A stretch of 64,000 nucleotides of DNA from Gaiellales bacterium. GTDB lineage: Bacteria > Actinomycetota > Thermoleophilia > RBG-16-64-13. Made by a program: the position numbers and the translations under genes. Shown in pieces: positions 1 to 8,038 of this stretch. The notes under the pieces are model-generated. The model did no database searches. It was not told the origin of the DNA and saw only the letters and a program-made list of their open reading frames with translations. The stretch lies in assembly GCA_012719395.1 (NCBI GenBank), contig JAAYAL010000008.1, forward strand, positions 1 to 64,000, given 5' to 3'. Each line of letters opens with the position of its first letter. The stretch's first letter is position 1.

Positions 1-1007
1 AAGGTGCCGCGGGCGATGGGCAGGAAGTAGGTGAGCGGCGCCACGTAGGCCACCCAGCGCACCGCCCAGGGAATGGCACTGAGCGGGAAGATGAAGCCGC
101 TGATGAGGATCTGGGGTACCAAGGTGAACACGGCCATCTGTAGGGCTTGTTGCTGGGTCTGCGACACGGTGGAGATGAGCAGGCCGATCCCCAGGCAGGT
201 GATGAGGAAGAAGAGGGACAGGCCGAAGAGCAGCAGGGGGCTGCCGGCAAAGGGCACCTCAAAGATCCACACCCCGGCTCCCACCACGATCAACAGGTCC
301 ACGAAGGCAATGAGTATGTAGGGGACGATCTTGCCCACCATCAGCTCCAGCGGCCCCAACGGCGTCACCATGAGTTGCTCCAGCGTGCCCCGCTCCTTCT
401 CCCGGACCACGCCCACGGCCGTCATGATGGTGGCGATGAACACCATGACCAGTCCTACCAAGCCCGGAATCATGACGTTGGCGGAGCGCAGATGGGGATT
501 GTAGAGGATCTCGGTGGTGTAGTTCAGTGCAGGCGCGGGCGAGCCGGTGGAGCCGGTGGATCCGGTCACCGGGTTCCCGGCCAACGACGTGGCCAGCTTC
601 TGCACCACTGCTTGGATCTGCCGTGCGGCAGTCTGCGCCGTGAAGATCTCGGAGCCGTCCACCAGCACCAAACCGGCCTCTCCTGCGCCTGCGGGCGCCA
701 GGATGGCCACTTGAGCCTCGCCCGTGCGGATCTTCTCCTCGATCTCCTCTCGTGAGGTGGAGGAGGTGTCCACCACCTCGAAGTACTCGGCGGCCTGAGT
801 ACGCAGCACCTGCGCGATCAGCCCGGGCAGGGGGCTTCCCTGCGGGCCTCCCACCGCCGTGCGCATGTGGCGCACATCGAAGGTGGCAGCGTAGCCGAAG
901 ATGAGCAGCCAGAGGAAGGGGATGAGGATCATCATGGCCAGGGTGCGACGATCCCGCACCACTTGGATGAATTCCTTCCGCATCAGCGCGGCCAGCCGCC
1001 TCCTCAC
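1..1007 (-). CDS. ABC-2 type multidrug/export permease, 3' end cut by window edge
   Basis: This is the membrane subunit of an ABC-2 exporter (YhhJ/YbhR type). I read it directly from the minus strand, where the frame is open from about 1007 to the window edge. The chosen GTG start at 1007 follows a GGAGGGGG ribosome binding site. The N-terminus carries the family signature KEFIQVVRD followed by a first membrane helix. A large extracytoplasmic domain follows, then the conserved block MIPGLVGLVMVFIATIMTAV and the coupling motif REKERGTLEQL. Four further hydrophobic segments reach the edge. The C-terminal end, perhaps 30-40 residues, and any partner ATPase lie outside the window. The gene is divergent from the nickel regulator. 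The exported substrate cannot be told from the sequence. Confidence 0.88.
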   Translation of the reverse strand, partial: MRRRLAALMRKEFIQVVRDRRTLAMMILIPFLWLLIFGYAATFDVRHMRTAVGGPQGSPLPGLIAQVLRTQAAEYFEVVDTSSTSREEIEEKIRTGEAQVAILAPAGAGEAGLVLVDGSEIFTAQTAARQIQAVVQKLATSLAGNPVTGSTGSTGSPAPALNYTTEILYNPHLRSANVMIPGLVGLVMVFIATIMTAVGVVREKERGTLEQLMVTPLGPLELMVGKIVPYILIAFVDLLIVVGAGVWIFEVPFAGSPLLLFGLSLFFLITCLGIGLLISTVSQTQQQALQMAVFTLVPQILISGFIFPLSAIPWAVRWVAYVAPLTYFLPIARGT

Positions 1008-1148
1008 CTCTCCCCCCTCCTTGGAGTCGGGCCGCCCCGCCGCGGACGGGCCACGGGCGGAAACCGTGCACAGCCGAAATATACATCAGGCGCGGCACCG
1101 GCGGTCCGCGACTTCGCCGCCCGCGCCCTCCGGCGACGAAAGCACGGT

Positions 1149-1182
1149 TTGACACAGGCTCGTAACTGCAATATGTTTGCAG
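1149..1182 (+). promoter_or_regulatory. Promoter with Nur-like operator upstream of the metal-transport operon
   Basis: A consensus-like promoter reads TTGACA (1149-1154), a 17-base spacer and TATGTT (1172-1177). A perfect inverted repeat, CTGCAA at 1166-1171 and TTGCAG at 1177-1182 separated by five bases, lies on the -10 element. The core TGCAA-N5-TTGCA matches, from memory, the box bound by the nickel-responsive Fur homologue Nur of Streptomyces. The position over the -10 predicts repression by the protein encoded directly downstream. Confidence 0.7.
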
Positions 1183-1238
1183 AAGCCACTGTCTCTCCGG
1201 CACGCGCCGGGGGGTCACGAGAGAGGAACGGGGCGAAG

Positions 1239-1691
1239 ATGACTCACCACGCCACCAGGACGCTACAGGAACTCGGTTACCGTCTCACACCACAGCGGAC
1301 CATGGTATGGGAGGTCCTGCGCCGCACCCGGGGCGCCCACCTCTCCGCCGAGGATGTATGCGCCCAGGTGCAGGCCGACTTCCCTCACGTCAACCTCTCC
1401 ACGGTCTACCGGACCCTGGAGTTGTTGGTGGGGCTCAAACTAGTGCGGGAAACCTGCTTGGGCTCGGATCGCCGCTACTACGAGGTGGAGGAGGAGGTCC
1501 CCCACCATCACGTGGTTTGCGGGCTCTGCGGCAAGGTGGAGCACCTCAGTGACGACTCCCTGCAGACCACGCGCCACCTGTTGAACCACGTCTTGGGCTT
1601 CGAGATGCGGGAGGCCACCTTCTTCGGGGTGTGCCGCACCTGTCTCAGCGCCGTCAACGAAGGGGAAGAGGAGCACCATGCACATCCCTGA
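1239..1691 (+). CDS. nur: Fur-family metalloregulator, Nur-like (nickel-responsive)
   Basis: This 150-residue protein is a Fur-family repressor. It has the winged-helix segment LGYRLTPQRTMVWEVL, the recognition helix VNLSTVYRTLELL, and the metal-site block HHHVVCGLCGKVEHL. A CRTC pair near the C-terminus would complete a structural zinc site. ATG at 1239 is the start; GAGAGGAA lies a little upstream. The 3' end overlaps the CbiM-like gene by 14 bases, so the two are translationally coupled. The inverted repeat TGCAA-N5-TTGCA over the promoter -10 fits a Nur operator, and the downstream ECF transporter has the architecture used for nickel or cobalt. I therefore infer a Ni(II)-dependent autorepressor. 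The fold is certain; the choice of Nur over Zur or Fur rests on the operator and neighbours. Confidence 0.85.
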   Translation: MTHHATRTLQELGYRLTPQRTMVWEVLRRTRGAHLSAEDVCAQVQADFPHVNLSTVYRTLELLVGLKLVRETCLGSDRRYYEVEEEVPHHHVVCGLCGKVEHLSDDSLQTTRHLLNHVLGFEMREATFFGVCRTCLSAVNEGEEEHHAHP

Positions 1692-2676
1692 TGGTTTCCT
1701 GACGCTGCCGGTGGCGGCCGCCACAGGAGTGGCGGCCGCCACCGCCGTCGGCTACGCGGCGCGCCGTGCCGGCCGAGAGATGGGCGAATCCGCGGTGCCG
1801 GTCCTGGGCGTCAGCGCCGCCTTCATCTTCGCCGCCCAGATGCTGAACTTCCCCGTGCTGGCAGGCACCAGCGGCCATTTCGTGGGGGGACTCCTCGCCT
1901 GTCTGGTGGTGGGACCGTGGAACGGGGTAGTGGTGATGACTGCCATTGTGCTGTTGCAGGCACTGCTGATGGGTGACGGCGGGCTCACGGCTCTGGGTGC
2001 GAACGTGCTCAACATGGCGGTAGTGGGCGGGTTGCTTCCCTGGTTGCTGGTCCGCGCGCTGGGCGGATCGGTGCGGCACACACGAACCTCCTACCTGGCG
2101 GTGGCGGGCGTTGCTGCCTGGCTGGCTGTGGTACTGGCCTCCGCCACCTGCGCCGTTGAGCTGGCGGTGTCCGGCACCGCACCACTGGGCGCAGTCCTGC
2201 CGGCCATGGTGCTCGTGCACTCGGTCATCGGCATCGGCGAAGGGCTCCTCACGGTGGGGATCCTCGGTGTGCTCCTCAGCTCCCGCCCGGAACTGCTGCG
2301 CGGCTATCCGCCGCCCCTATCCCTGTCTCCCTCGCCTGCTGGATTCCGCAAACGCGCGTGGGGGGTTGCCGTCACAGGACTGGTGGTGGCCGTGCTGCTG
2401 GCGGTCTTCGTCGCCCCCTGGGCATCGTCGCAGCCGGACGGCTTGGAGCGGGTGGCGGAGACCCAGGCCTTCACCGACCGGGCCACTGACCAGGTGGCAG
2501 CGCAGACGCCCCTTTTCGACTACCAGTTCCCGCTCCTGGGAGATACGCCTTGGTCCACCTCGGCGGCAGGGGCGATGGGAACGGTTGTTCTGTTCGGCTT
2601 GGTGGTGCTACTGGGACGTGCGCTCGGACGGCGGGCTTCCCCCGACGGGGCTGAGATCGGCCACGACGGCACTTAG
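1678..2676 (+). CDS. nikMN: ECF metal transporter substrate-specific component, CbiM/NikM fused to PDGLE (NikN-like) domain
   Basis: This membrane protein binds the metal ion of an energy-coupling-factor importer. It begins MHIPDGFL, the hallmark of CbiM/NikM, in which the terminal amine and His2 ligate Ni or Co. About six hydrophobic segments fill residues 10-210. The C-terminal part, about 225-320, contains PDGLERVAE, an extracytoplasmic loop and a last helix, which is the PDGLE (NikN/CbiN-like) domain fused in cis. The length of 332 residues fits the fused form. The start overlaps the upstream regulator, and the T-component follows after two bases. Nickel is preferred over cobalt because of the Nur-like operator and the absence of cobalamin genes nearby; the metal is not proven. 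Confidence 0.9.
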   Translation: MHIPDGFLTLPVAAATGVAAATAVGYAARRAGREMGESAVPVLGVSAAFIFAAQMLNFPVLAGTSGHFVGGLLACLVVGPWNGVVVMTAIVLLQALLMGDGGLTALGANVLNMAVVGGLLPWLLVRALGGSVRHTRTSYLAVAGVAAWLAVVLASATCAVELAVSGTAPLGAVLPAMVLVHSVIGIGEGLLTVGILGVLLSSRPELLRGYPPPLSLSPSPAGFRKRAWGVAVTGLVVAVLLAVFVAPWASSQPDGLERVAETQAFTDRATDQVAAQTPLFDYQFPLLGDTPWSTSAAGAMGTVVLFGLVVLLGRALGRRASPDGAEIGHDGT

Positions 2677-2678
2677 CC

Positions 2679-3416
2679 GTGGACGGGGACCGTCGCCTGC
2701 CCGCGGACCCCTTGGATCCGCGGGCACGACTGATCGCTCTCCTGGGGTTTGTGGTGGTGGTGGTGGCCACGCCTCCGCGCGCCGCGTGGCCGTTCCTGGC
2801 GTACGCATTGGTACCTGCGTTCTTCATCGGCTACGAACGCGTCTCACCCCGAGCACTGGCGCGCAGGCTGCTCTTCCTCGGCCCGCTGCTGCTGACCGTG
2901 GTCGGGACGCGCCTGCTGTGGTTCCTACTACAGCACGATTCCGGGCAGCCCACGCTGCAGAACGAGGTATGGCTCCTGGCCGTGTTGGGTATGCGCTCCG
3001 GGCTTGCGGTCCTTGCTGTGGCCGCCTTCATGGGGCACGGCGATATCAACAGGCTGGCCCAGGGCCTGCGGGGATTGGGTGTGCCGGCCATCCTCACCGG
3101 CGTTATGGAGCAGGCGTATCGCTACTGGCGCCTACTGTGGCGCGAATTGGGCCTGCTGCGGGACGCTGCAGGCGCCCGCGGCTTCCGGCCCCGTCATCTG
3201 GGAGACACGGTCACCCTGGGCCGGCTTACCGGCAGCCTGCTGCTACGCAGCCTCCAACGGGCGGAGCGTGTCCATCACGCCATGCTCGGCCGAGGATTCG
3301 CGGGCACCTTTCCAACCTCCCACCCCCTGCGCTGGTCCAGGTATGATGCTCTCTTCCTCCTCCCGGCCCTGATCCTCCCTGCGGCCATATGCGCGGCCTC
3401 GCACCTGGTGGAGTGA
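2679..3416 (+). CDS. nikQ: ECF transporter transmembrane component CbiQ/NikQ
   Basis: This 245-residue integral membrane protein is the T component that couples the metal-binding subunit to the ATPase. It shows clustered hydrophobic segments at about 20-60, 65-85, 100-125 and at the C-terminus. The cytoplasmic coupling region contains RDAAGARGFRPR and ARG-like motifs such as MLGRGFAG, typical of CbiQ proteins, which contact the ATPase dimer. The GTG start at 2679 lies two bases after the upstream stop, implying translational coupling without its own strong ribosome binding site. The ATPase gene follows seven bases later. The family assignment is firm and the metal specificity is inherited from the neighbours. 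Confidence 0.88.
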   Translation: MDGDRRLPADPLDPRARLIALLGFVVVVVATPPRAAWPFLAYALVPAFFIGYERVSPRALARRLLFLGPLLLTVVGTRLLWFLLQHDSGQPTLQNEVWLLAVLGMRSGLAVLAVAAFMGHGDINRLAQGLRGLGVPAILTGVMEQAYRYWRLLWRELGLLRDAAGARGFRPRHLGDTVTLGRLTGSLLLRSLQRAERVHHAMLGRGFAGTFPTSHPLRWSRYDALFLLPALILPAAICAASHLVE

Positions 3417-3423
3417 GCCCACC

Positions 3424-4179
3424 GTGACCCGAGCCCCAGCCGTGCCGGCCGTGGACATCTCCCACCTGTCCTTCCGCTATCCGGATGGTACCCCCGCCCT
3501 GGATGACATCTGCCTCACCATCCAGCCCGGTGAATCCGTAGCACTGTTGGGCCCAAACGGTGCAGGGAAGACCACGCTGGCCCTCCACCTCAACGGTCTG
3601 CTACGCGGGCAGGGCCGGGTAGCGGTGCTGGGGTTGCAGACGGTGCCGGCCAACCTTGGCGCCCTGCGTCAACGAGTGGGGCTGGTCTTCCAGGATCCGG
3701 ATGATCAGCTCTTCATGAATACGCTGGGGGACGATGTGGCTTTCGGGCCACGCAACATGGGCCTGGAGCCGGAGGAAGTGGAGCGCCGCGTGGCGGAATC
3801 CCTGGAGCTGCTGGGGCTCGACAGGCTACGAAACCGCCCACCCCACCGGCTGTCCTACGGACAGAAGCGCCGCGCCACGCTGGCCGGCGTGCTGGCCATG
3901 AAACCCGACCTACTGGTGCTGGATGAACCCTCCGGCAACCTGGACCCCGTGGGCCGGCGCCGCTTGGCCGAGTTGCTGGCGCAGTTGGACTGCACACTGC
4001 TGGTGGTCACCCACGACCTCCCCTATGCGTTGCAGACCTGCCGGCGCGCCGTGATCCTCAATGGTGGTCGGGCCGTGGCCGACGGCCCGACCACCCGCAT
4101 ACTCGCCGACCGGCACTTGCTGGAGGCCAACGGGCTGGAATGGCCCTTCGGCTTCACACCGCCGGCTCCTCCGGGATGA
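3424..4179 (+). CDS. nikO: ECF transporter ATP-binding protein CbiO/NikO
   Basis: This is the 251-residue ABC ATPase that energises the metal ECF importer. Visible motifs are Walker [10 protein letters not shown] near residue 40, the Q-loop VFQDPDDQLF near 88, which is typical of ECF ATPases, the signature LSYGQKRR near 140, Walker B LLVLDEPS, and the switch histidine in VVTHDL. The single ATPase probably acts as a homodimer. It is the last gene of the regulator-M-Q-O operon. Its 3' end overlaps the convergent PspC gene by 26 bases. The GTG start has a GGTGGAG element upstream. Everything expected of a functional ATPase is present. Confidence 0.93.
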   Translation: MTRAPAVPAVDISHLSFRYPDGTPALDDICLTIQPGESVALLGPNGAGKTTLALHLNGLLRGQGRVAVLGLQTVPANLGALRQRVGLVFQDPDDQLFMNTLGDDVAFGPRNMGLEPEEVERRVAESLELLGLDRLRNRPPHRLSYGQKRRATLAGVLAMKPDLLVLDEPSGNLDPVGRRRLAELLAQLDCTLLVVTHDLPYALQTCRRAVILNGGRAVADGPTTRILADRHLLEANGLEWPFGFTPPAPPG

Positions 4180-4348
4180 TGATCCAGCAGAGGATGTAGG
4201 CCAGCAGGCCGGCGCCTCCCAGAAGGCTGACCACCACCCACGCCACGCGAATCAGCGTGGGATCAATATCCAGGTACGCCCCCAGCCCGGCGCACACCCC
4301 TCCCAGCATGCGGTCGGTCCGCGATCGATACAGCCGCTTGCTTGCCAT
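4154..4348 (-). CDS. PspC domain-containing small membrane protein
   Basis: This 64-residue protein is a stand-alone PspC domain. The pattern RTDRMLGGVCAGLGAYL followed by DPTLIRVAWV and a hydrophobic helix ending in IIPEEP is the complete family signature. In phage-shock systems PspC senses membrane stress, but in Gram-positive bacteria such solo copies have poorly defined roles. The ATG at 4348 has GAGGAG seven bases upstream. It is convergent with the metal ATPase gene and shares 26 bases with its end. Two small zinc-ribbon genes lie just upstream on the same strand and may be co-transcribed with it. Confidence 0.87.
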   Translation of the reverse strand: MASKRLYRSRTDRMLGGVCAGLGAYLDIDPTLIRVAWVVVSLLGGAGLLAYILCWIIIPEEPAV

Positions 4349-4360
4349 GCATTCGCTCCT

Positions 4361-4573
4361 CTAACCGTGGTAGTGGCAGGCGGGGCACGTCAGGATCTCG
4401 GCCCCCTTGTGGTCAACCTTGTGCTCCAGCGGCGCGTGGCAGTTGGGGCAGAGGCCGGCATCCATCAGGCATTCCACCGAGGTGCAGACGTACGTCACAC
4501 CCCCCACGGCGTCCTTCACCTCCACCGCCGCCGGCGCTCCGCAGTTCACACATGCGTGCTCTTCGGCCATCAC
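4361..4573 (-). CDS. Small double zinc-ribbon protein
   Basis: A protein of about 70 residues with three Cys pairs: CVNCG near the N-terminus, then CPNCHAPL, and CPACHYHG at the C-terminus, with one further Cys in SVECL. The spacing suggests two zinc-binding knuckles. I recognise no named family. It starts at GTG 4573 or ATG 4570 after an AAGGGGG element, ten bases or fewer downstream of another Cys-rich gene with which it shares a similar layout. A role as a zinc-binding adaptor or nucleic-acid-binding protein is possible but not shown. Confidence 0.6.
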   Translation of the reverse strand: MMAEEHACVNCGAPAAVEVKDAVGGVTYVCTSVECLMDAGLCPNCHAPLEHKVDHKGAEILTCPACHYHG

Positions 4574-4579
4574 GCCCCC

Positions 4580-4777
4580 TTATCGCTGATCCGCGATCTG
4601 TTCCCGATAGATATCGGTCTTGAACATCTCGCATTCCGGATTGACGCAGTACCACACTCTGTAGGTGGCACAGATGCCCGTGGAGGCACTTCCCCCGGAG
4701 CCGGTACGCTCCGCTTCTTCCACGCGCTCGGCCAGAGGCCGCTCGCAGTTGATGCACGTCTTGACGCCTACTGTCAC
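4580..4777 (-). CDS. Small Cys-rich protein, zinc-ribbon-like
   Basis: A 65-residue protein beginning with GTG at 4777, chosen because GGAGAGG lies five bases upstream. It contains CINCERPLAERVEE near the start, then a Ser/Gly segment, CATYRVWYC, and NPECEMFK near the C-terminus, giving five cysteines. The pairs CxxC and CxxxxxxxC could bind zinc. The similarity in size and Cys content to the next gene (4361-4573) suggests paralogy or a common role. I do not recognise a family. The reading frame upstream of 4777 is open but has no better start. Confidence 0.55.
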   Translation of the reverse strand: MTVGVKTCINCERPLAERVEEAERTGSGGSASTGICATYRVWYCVNPECEMFKTDIYREQIADQR

Positions 4778-4874
4778 GCTGCCTCTCCGTCGACATGGTG
4801 TGTTATACCTGTAGCCAGCGTACACCAAGATGCGGGCGCCGCGTGCCCGCTGCGGCGATGCCAAGGAGGCTGTG

Positions 4875-6458
4875 GTGCCCTTCGAATCCCCCTACTCCTC
4901 GGATTCCCCTCAACTGCTGGACTGGAAACCATGGGGCCGCGAGGTCTTCGCCCAAGCCGCCGAAGATGACACTCCCGTGCTTCTCCTCCTCTCCACCACC
5001 TGGTGCCGCTGGTGCCACCTCATGGATGAGTCAACACTGATCGACCCGCTGGTGGTGAGGGGAATCCAGCAGAGCTTCCTGCCGGTGCGCGTGGACCCGG
5101 AGGAGCGGCCGGACATCAACCATCGCTACAGCATGGGTGGATGGCCCACCGTGGCCATCCTCACTCCGGAAGGGGAGTTGATCACGGGCACCACCTACGC
5201 CGGACCGGGAGAGATGGTGGAGATGCTGAGCAACGCCAGCGAGATATGGCGCGAGTACCGCCCACAGATATCCGAAGAGGTGGCGGAGTTGCGGCTGAAC
5301 GCCGTGGCCCTGCTCGACCAGATGCGCTCCAACCCCGACGCCCCTCCCTTCGAGGATGACGCGCTTGCCACCCTGCTGGATACCGCCCTGCTCGCCTTCG
5401 ATGAAGAGTATGGGGGCTTCGGCACGGGTGCCAAGTTCCCCCGGCCGGACATACTCTTCGCCCTCCTGGCCCTGCTGCGGCTACCCGACCGGCTGACATC
5501 ACGTCAGGCTCGCGCCCGCCAGATACTGGAAAGAACAGTGGAGACCATCGCCGGCGGGGGTCTGCACGACACGGTGGAGGGCGGCTTCTTCCGTTACGCT
5601 GCCGCCCGGGACTGGACCGCACCTCATACCGAAAAGCTTCTGTCGGACAACGCACAGCTGACCCACCTCCTGGCCCAGGCCGGTATGGAGCTGGGCAGAC
5701 CAGACTGGATCTGCTTGGCTGGGGACTCGCTGGCCTTCTTGGACACCTCCCTGCTCCAGACAGAACAGGGCCTTTACGCCTCCAGCCACGGCGCCCGCGA
5801 TGACTACTACGCCCTCACCACACGAGAGCGGCGGCGGACCGCCCAACCACCGAGTCTCCACCCCGTCACCTACTCCTCCCCCAACGCCGTGGCCGGGCGA
5901 GCCCTGGTGGCGGTGGCGCTGGCCACCGAAGACCACCTGCTGTTGGACCGGGCCATCGACTTGTCCGATGCCTTGTGGGAACGACGTAGTGAGCGGGGAT
6001 TGGTGCAGCATGCCGCCGTTCCCTCGGCCGACTGCTTCCTGGAAGCCCAAATACACCTGCTGGCCCTGCTGCTCGATCTGGCGGAGAAGGACCCGGAGCC
6101 GGATAGGAGTTTCGCCGCCCGGGAGCGGGCGGGCGCCCTCTGGGGAGACGTGGACCGCTATTTCTCGGTCTCCGGCAGATGCGTCCTGCTGGCAGACACC
6201 GCCGCCCCCGCCGACGTGCCCACCAAGACGCTGCCCTTCTACGAGGCGCGTCTGGGGCGCCTCTCGCGTACGGAGACACCGCCGAGGGAGAACGCCCTGG
6301 CTGCGGCGTGCCTTGTGCGTCTGGCCCGCCTGAACGCGGACGACGCACTGTTGGAACGCGCCACGATAATGCTACGCCAGCTCTTGCCCTATGTCACTCA
6401 CATGGGCAACTTCGCCATAGAGTTGGCGCACACCGCCCTGGTACTACGCGGCGCATAG
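4875..6458 (+). CDS. Thioredoxin-like DUF255 protein (YyaL family, N-terminal domain plus (alpha/alpha) barrel)
   Basis: This 527-residue cytosolic protein has an N-terminal thioredoxin fold. Its active-site-like motif is STTWCRWCHLMDEST, the DUF255/YyaL signature. The rest (about 130-520) is an alpha-helical barrel of the six-hairpin glycosidase type, with GGFGTGAKFPRPD and the W-T-APHTEKLLSDNAQL stretch conserved in the family. The reaction is unknown; relatives are called spermatogenesis-associated protein 20 or cellobiose epimerase-like. GTG 4875 was chosen because AAGGAGG lies five bases before it; a GTG at 4872 is equally possible. The length is slightly shorter than the usual 650-700 residues, mostly at the C-terminus. 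Confidence 0.87.
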   Translation: MPFESPYSSDSPQLLDWKPWGREVFAQAAEDDTPVLLLLSTTWCRWCHLMDESTLIDPLVVRGIQQSFLPVRVDPEERPDINHRYSMGGWPTVAILTPEGELITGTTYAGPGEMVEMLSNASEIWREYRPQISEEVAELRLNAVALLDQMRSNPDAPPFEDDALATLLDTALLAFDEEYGGFGTGAKFPRPDILFALLALLRLPDRLTSRQARARQILERTVETIAGGGLHDTVEGGFFRYAAARDWTAPHTEKLLSDNAQLTHLLAQAGMELGRPDWICLAGDSLAFLDTSLLQTEQGLYASSHGARDDYYALTTRERRRTAQPPSLHPVTYSSPNAVAGRALVAVALATEDHLLLDRAIDLSDALWERRSERGLVQHAAVPSADCFLEAQIHLLALLLDLAEKDPEPDRSFAARERAGALWGDVDRYFSVSGRCVLLADTAAPADVPTKTLPFYEARLGRLSRTETPPRENALAAACLVRLARLNADDALLERATIMLRQLLPYVTHMGNFAIELAHTALVLRGA

Positions 6459-6522
6459 CCCGGCCACCCACCGTCGGCTACGGCGTGACCGGCCGGCGCC
6501 AGCAGCGTCCTCCTCTGCGGCA

Positions 6523-7896
6523 TCAGCCCGCGGCCCGCGCGATCAGCCCCTGCGGTCCTTGGACCAAGGTGAACTCCACCCCGCAGATAGGGCAGGTCAC
6601 CCGATCTCCGGCCGTGGCCCCCGGCTCCAACTGGATCTCGTGGCGGCAGACGGGGCACTGCACCCCCATGAAGTGAGGCGCGTAGGTGGGCTCGAAAAGC
6701 TGCTCCAGCAGCGAGGCGTTTAGGTGCCTACGTTCTGTCCCCGCCCTCACTGCCGCTTCCAGCGCGCCCGCCTCGGCCACGTTTCCCAGGAGCAGGGCCC
6801 CCACCAGCCGATCGTCCGGGTCGAAGACCAGCTTCTTGTAGAAGTCGCCGAAGACCTCCGACTTCACCTCCGAGTAACCGGAGCGGTAGGCCACCACCGT
6901 CCGGCCCACCGATACCAGGCTGACACCCATGATCTGCGTGTTGAACACGTGCACCTGGTCGGAGGCCAGGCCCGCTGTCTCCGCCCCGGCGCTCCCGGTC
7001 GAAGCAAGGCCCGCCAGCAGAGTGTCCGCCGCCTGCTCTCCCTGGCGCCAGGAACGGAGCCAGTTGAAGCCACCACCGGCGCACGCGTCACCTGCCGCCA
7101 CCACCTCCGGCCAGGGAGTGCTGAGATCTGCAGCCACCTGCAACCCCGTGCCCGCCTCGGGCAGGAAGTCGACTGCCGGCTCGAAACGGCCGCACAGGCC
7201 CACCAACGCGCCTTCCTGCATCCTGCCATCGGCCAGGCGCACGCCGCCCGCCCTGCCATTCCTCTCCACCACCGCAACCGGCGTGGCCTCCGTCACCACC
7301 TTCACTCCCGCCGCCACCATGCGGTTTGCGGCGATCTGCTGCCCATCGACATCCAGGACCTCCGGCCAGACACCCTGCCCGGAGAGAAGGTAGCTGACAG
7401 CCAAGCCGCGCCCCGCCGCCGCGCGTACCAGCTCCAACGCGGGGATGGTGTCGCCGTGCACCACCACCTCGGCTCCGGCGGGAAGGCTCAGGACCTGGCG
7501 CGCCTCGTCCACGGTGGTGAAAGAGACAACCCCGGGGAGATCAGAGCCAGGTATCCCCGGTCGGGCACGCCGCCGGCCGCTGGCCACCACCAGTCCATCA
7601 TAGTGAAGCAACGCGCCGTTCTCTGTGCGCACGGTGCACGCCTCCGGGTCCACGGCGGTCACCCGCGAGTCCAGCCGCACATCGATACCCTTGGAGCGGT
7701 AGTAGGCGGCGGGATGGGCATAGATGGCCGTCTCCGGCAACCGCCCCGCCGCCACATCACCCAACTGCGGGCGCCGGTAGAAAGGGAACTGCTCCTCCGA
7801 GAGCACCGCCACTTCCGCATCCGGCCGGCGGTCCTTGAGCCGTTCCGCGGCCCGCATCCCCGCGACGCCACCGCCCACCACCACGAAGCCCGGCAT
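6523..7896 (-). CDS. NAD(P)/FAD-dependent oxidoreductase with C-terminal zinc ribbon
   Basis: This 457-residue flavoprotein begins PGFVVVGGGVAGMRAAERL, an FAD-binding Rossmann motif. It has a second central region around VVVHGDTIPALELVR for pyridine nucleotide and an FAD-contact motif VVAAGDACAGG near residue 300. This is the layout of nitrite-reductase/rubredoxin-reductase-like enzymes. The last 45 residues add CPVCRHEI and CPICGVEF, two Cys pairs forming a zinc ribbon or rubredoxin-like knuckle, which is unusual. The ATG at 7896 has GGAGGAG upstream. It is convergent with the DUF255 gene and divergent from the frameshifted membrane protein. The electron partner is unknown. Confidence 0.85.
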   Translation of the reverse strand: MPGFVVVGGGVAGMRAAERLKDRRPDAEVAVLSEEQFPFYRRPQLGDVAAGRLPETAIYAHPAAYYRSKGIDVRLDSRVTAVDPEACTVRTENGALLHYDGLVVASGRRRARPGIPGSDLPGVVSFTTVDEARQVLSLPAGAEVVVHGDTIPALELVRAAAGRGLAVSYLLSGQGVWPEVLDVDGQQIAANRMVAAGVKVVTEATPVAVVERNGRAGGVRLADGRMQEGALVGLCGRFEPAVDFLPEAGTGLQVAADLSTPWPEVVAAGDACAGGGFNWLRSWRQGEQAADTLLAGLASTGSAGAETAGLASDQVHVFNTQIMGVSLVSVGRTVVAYRSGYSEVKSEVFGDFYKKLVFDPDDRLVGALLLGNVAEAGALEAAVRAGTERRHLNASLLEQLFEPTYAPHFMGVQCPVCRHEIQLEPGATAGDRVTCPICGVEFTLVQGPQGLIARAAG

Positions 7897-7923
7897 GCTG
7901 CTCCTCCCTCCATCGCCATCGTC

Positions 7924-7992
7924 TGTGCACAGTGTACATGCCCTCTGCGCACATCCTGCAACACGGGTGCACGTGCGACGCCGCACATGTGC
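7924..7992. promoter_or_regulatory. Cluster of short palindromes in divergent intergenic region
   Basis: Between the FAD oxidoreductase and the divergent membrane protein gene four short perfect palindromes occur in 70 bases: TGTGCACA (7924-7931), TGTACA (7933-7938), GCACGTGC (7969-7976) and GCACATGTGC (7983-7992). They share a TGYRCA-like core. They could be an operator for a regulator acting on both genes, though GC-rich intergenic sequence also yields such motifs by chance. Confidence 0.3.
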
Positions 7993-8038
7993 GCCTCCCG
8001 CCTCGGACAAGCCGGCTCCCCGTGTTACGCTCCCCGGC

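Noticed and set aside
1180-1240. Cobalamin riboswitch before the ECF operon
   Set aside because: The leader is too short (about 60 bases) and has no B12-box; control by the adjacent Fur-family protein explains the locus.
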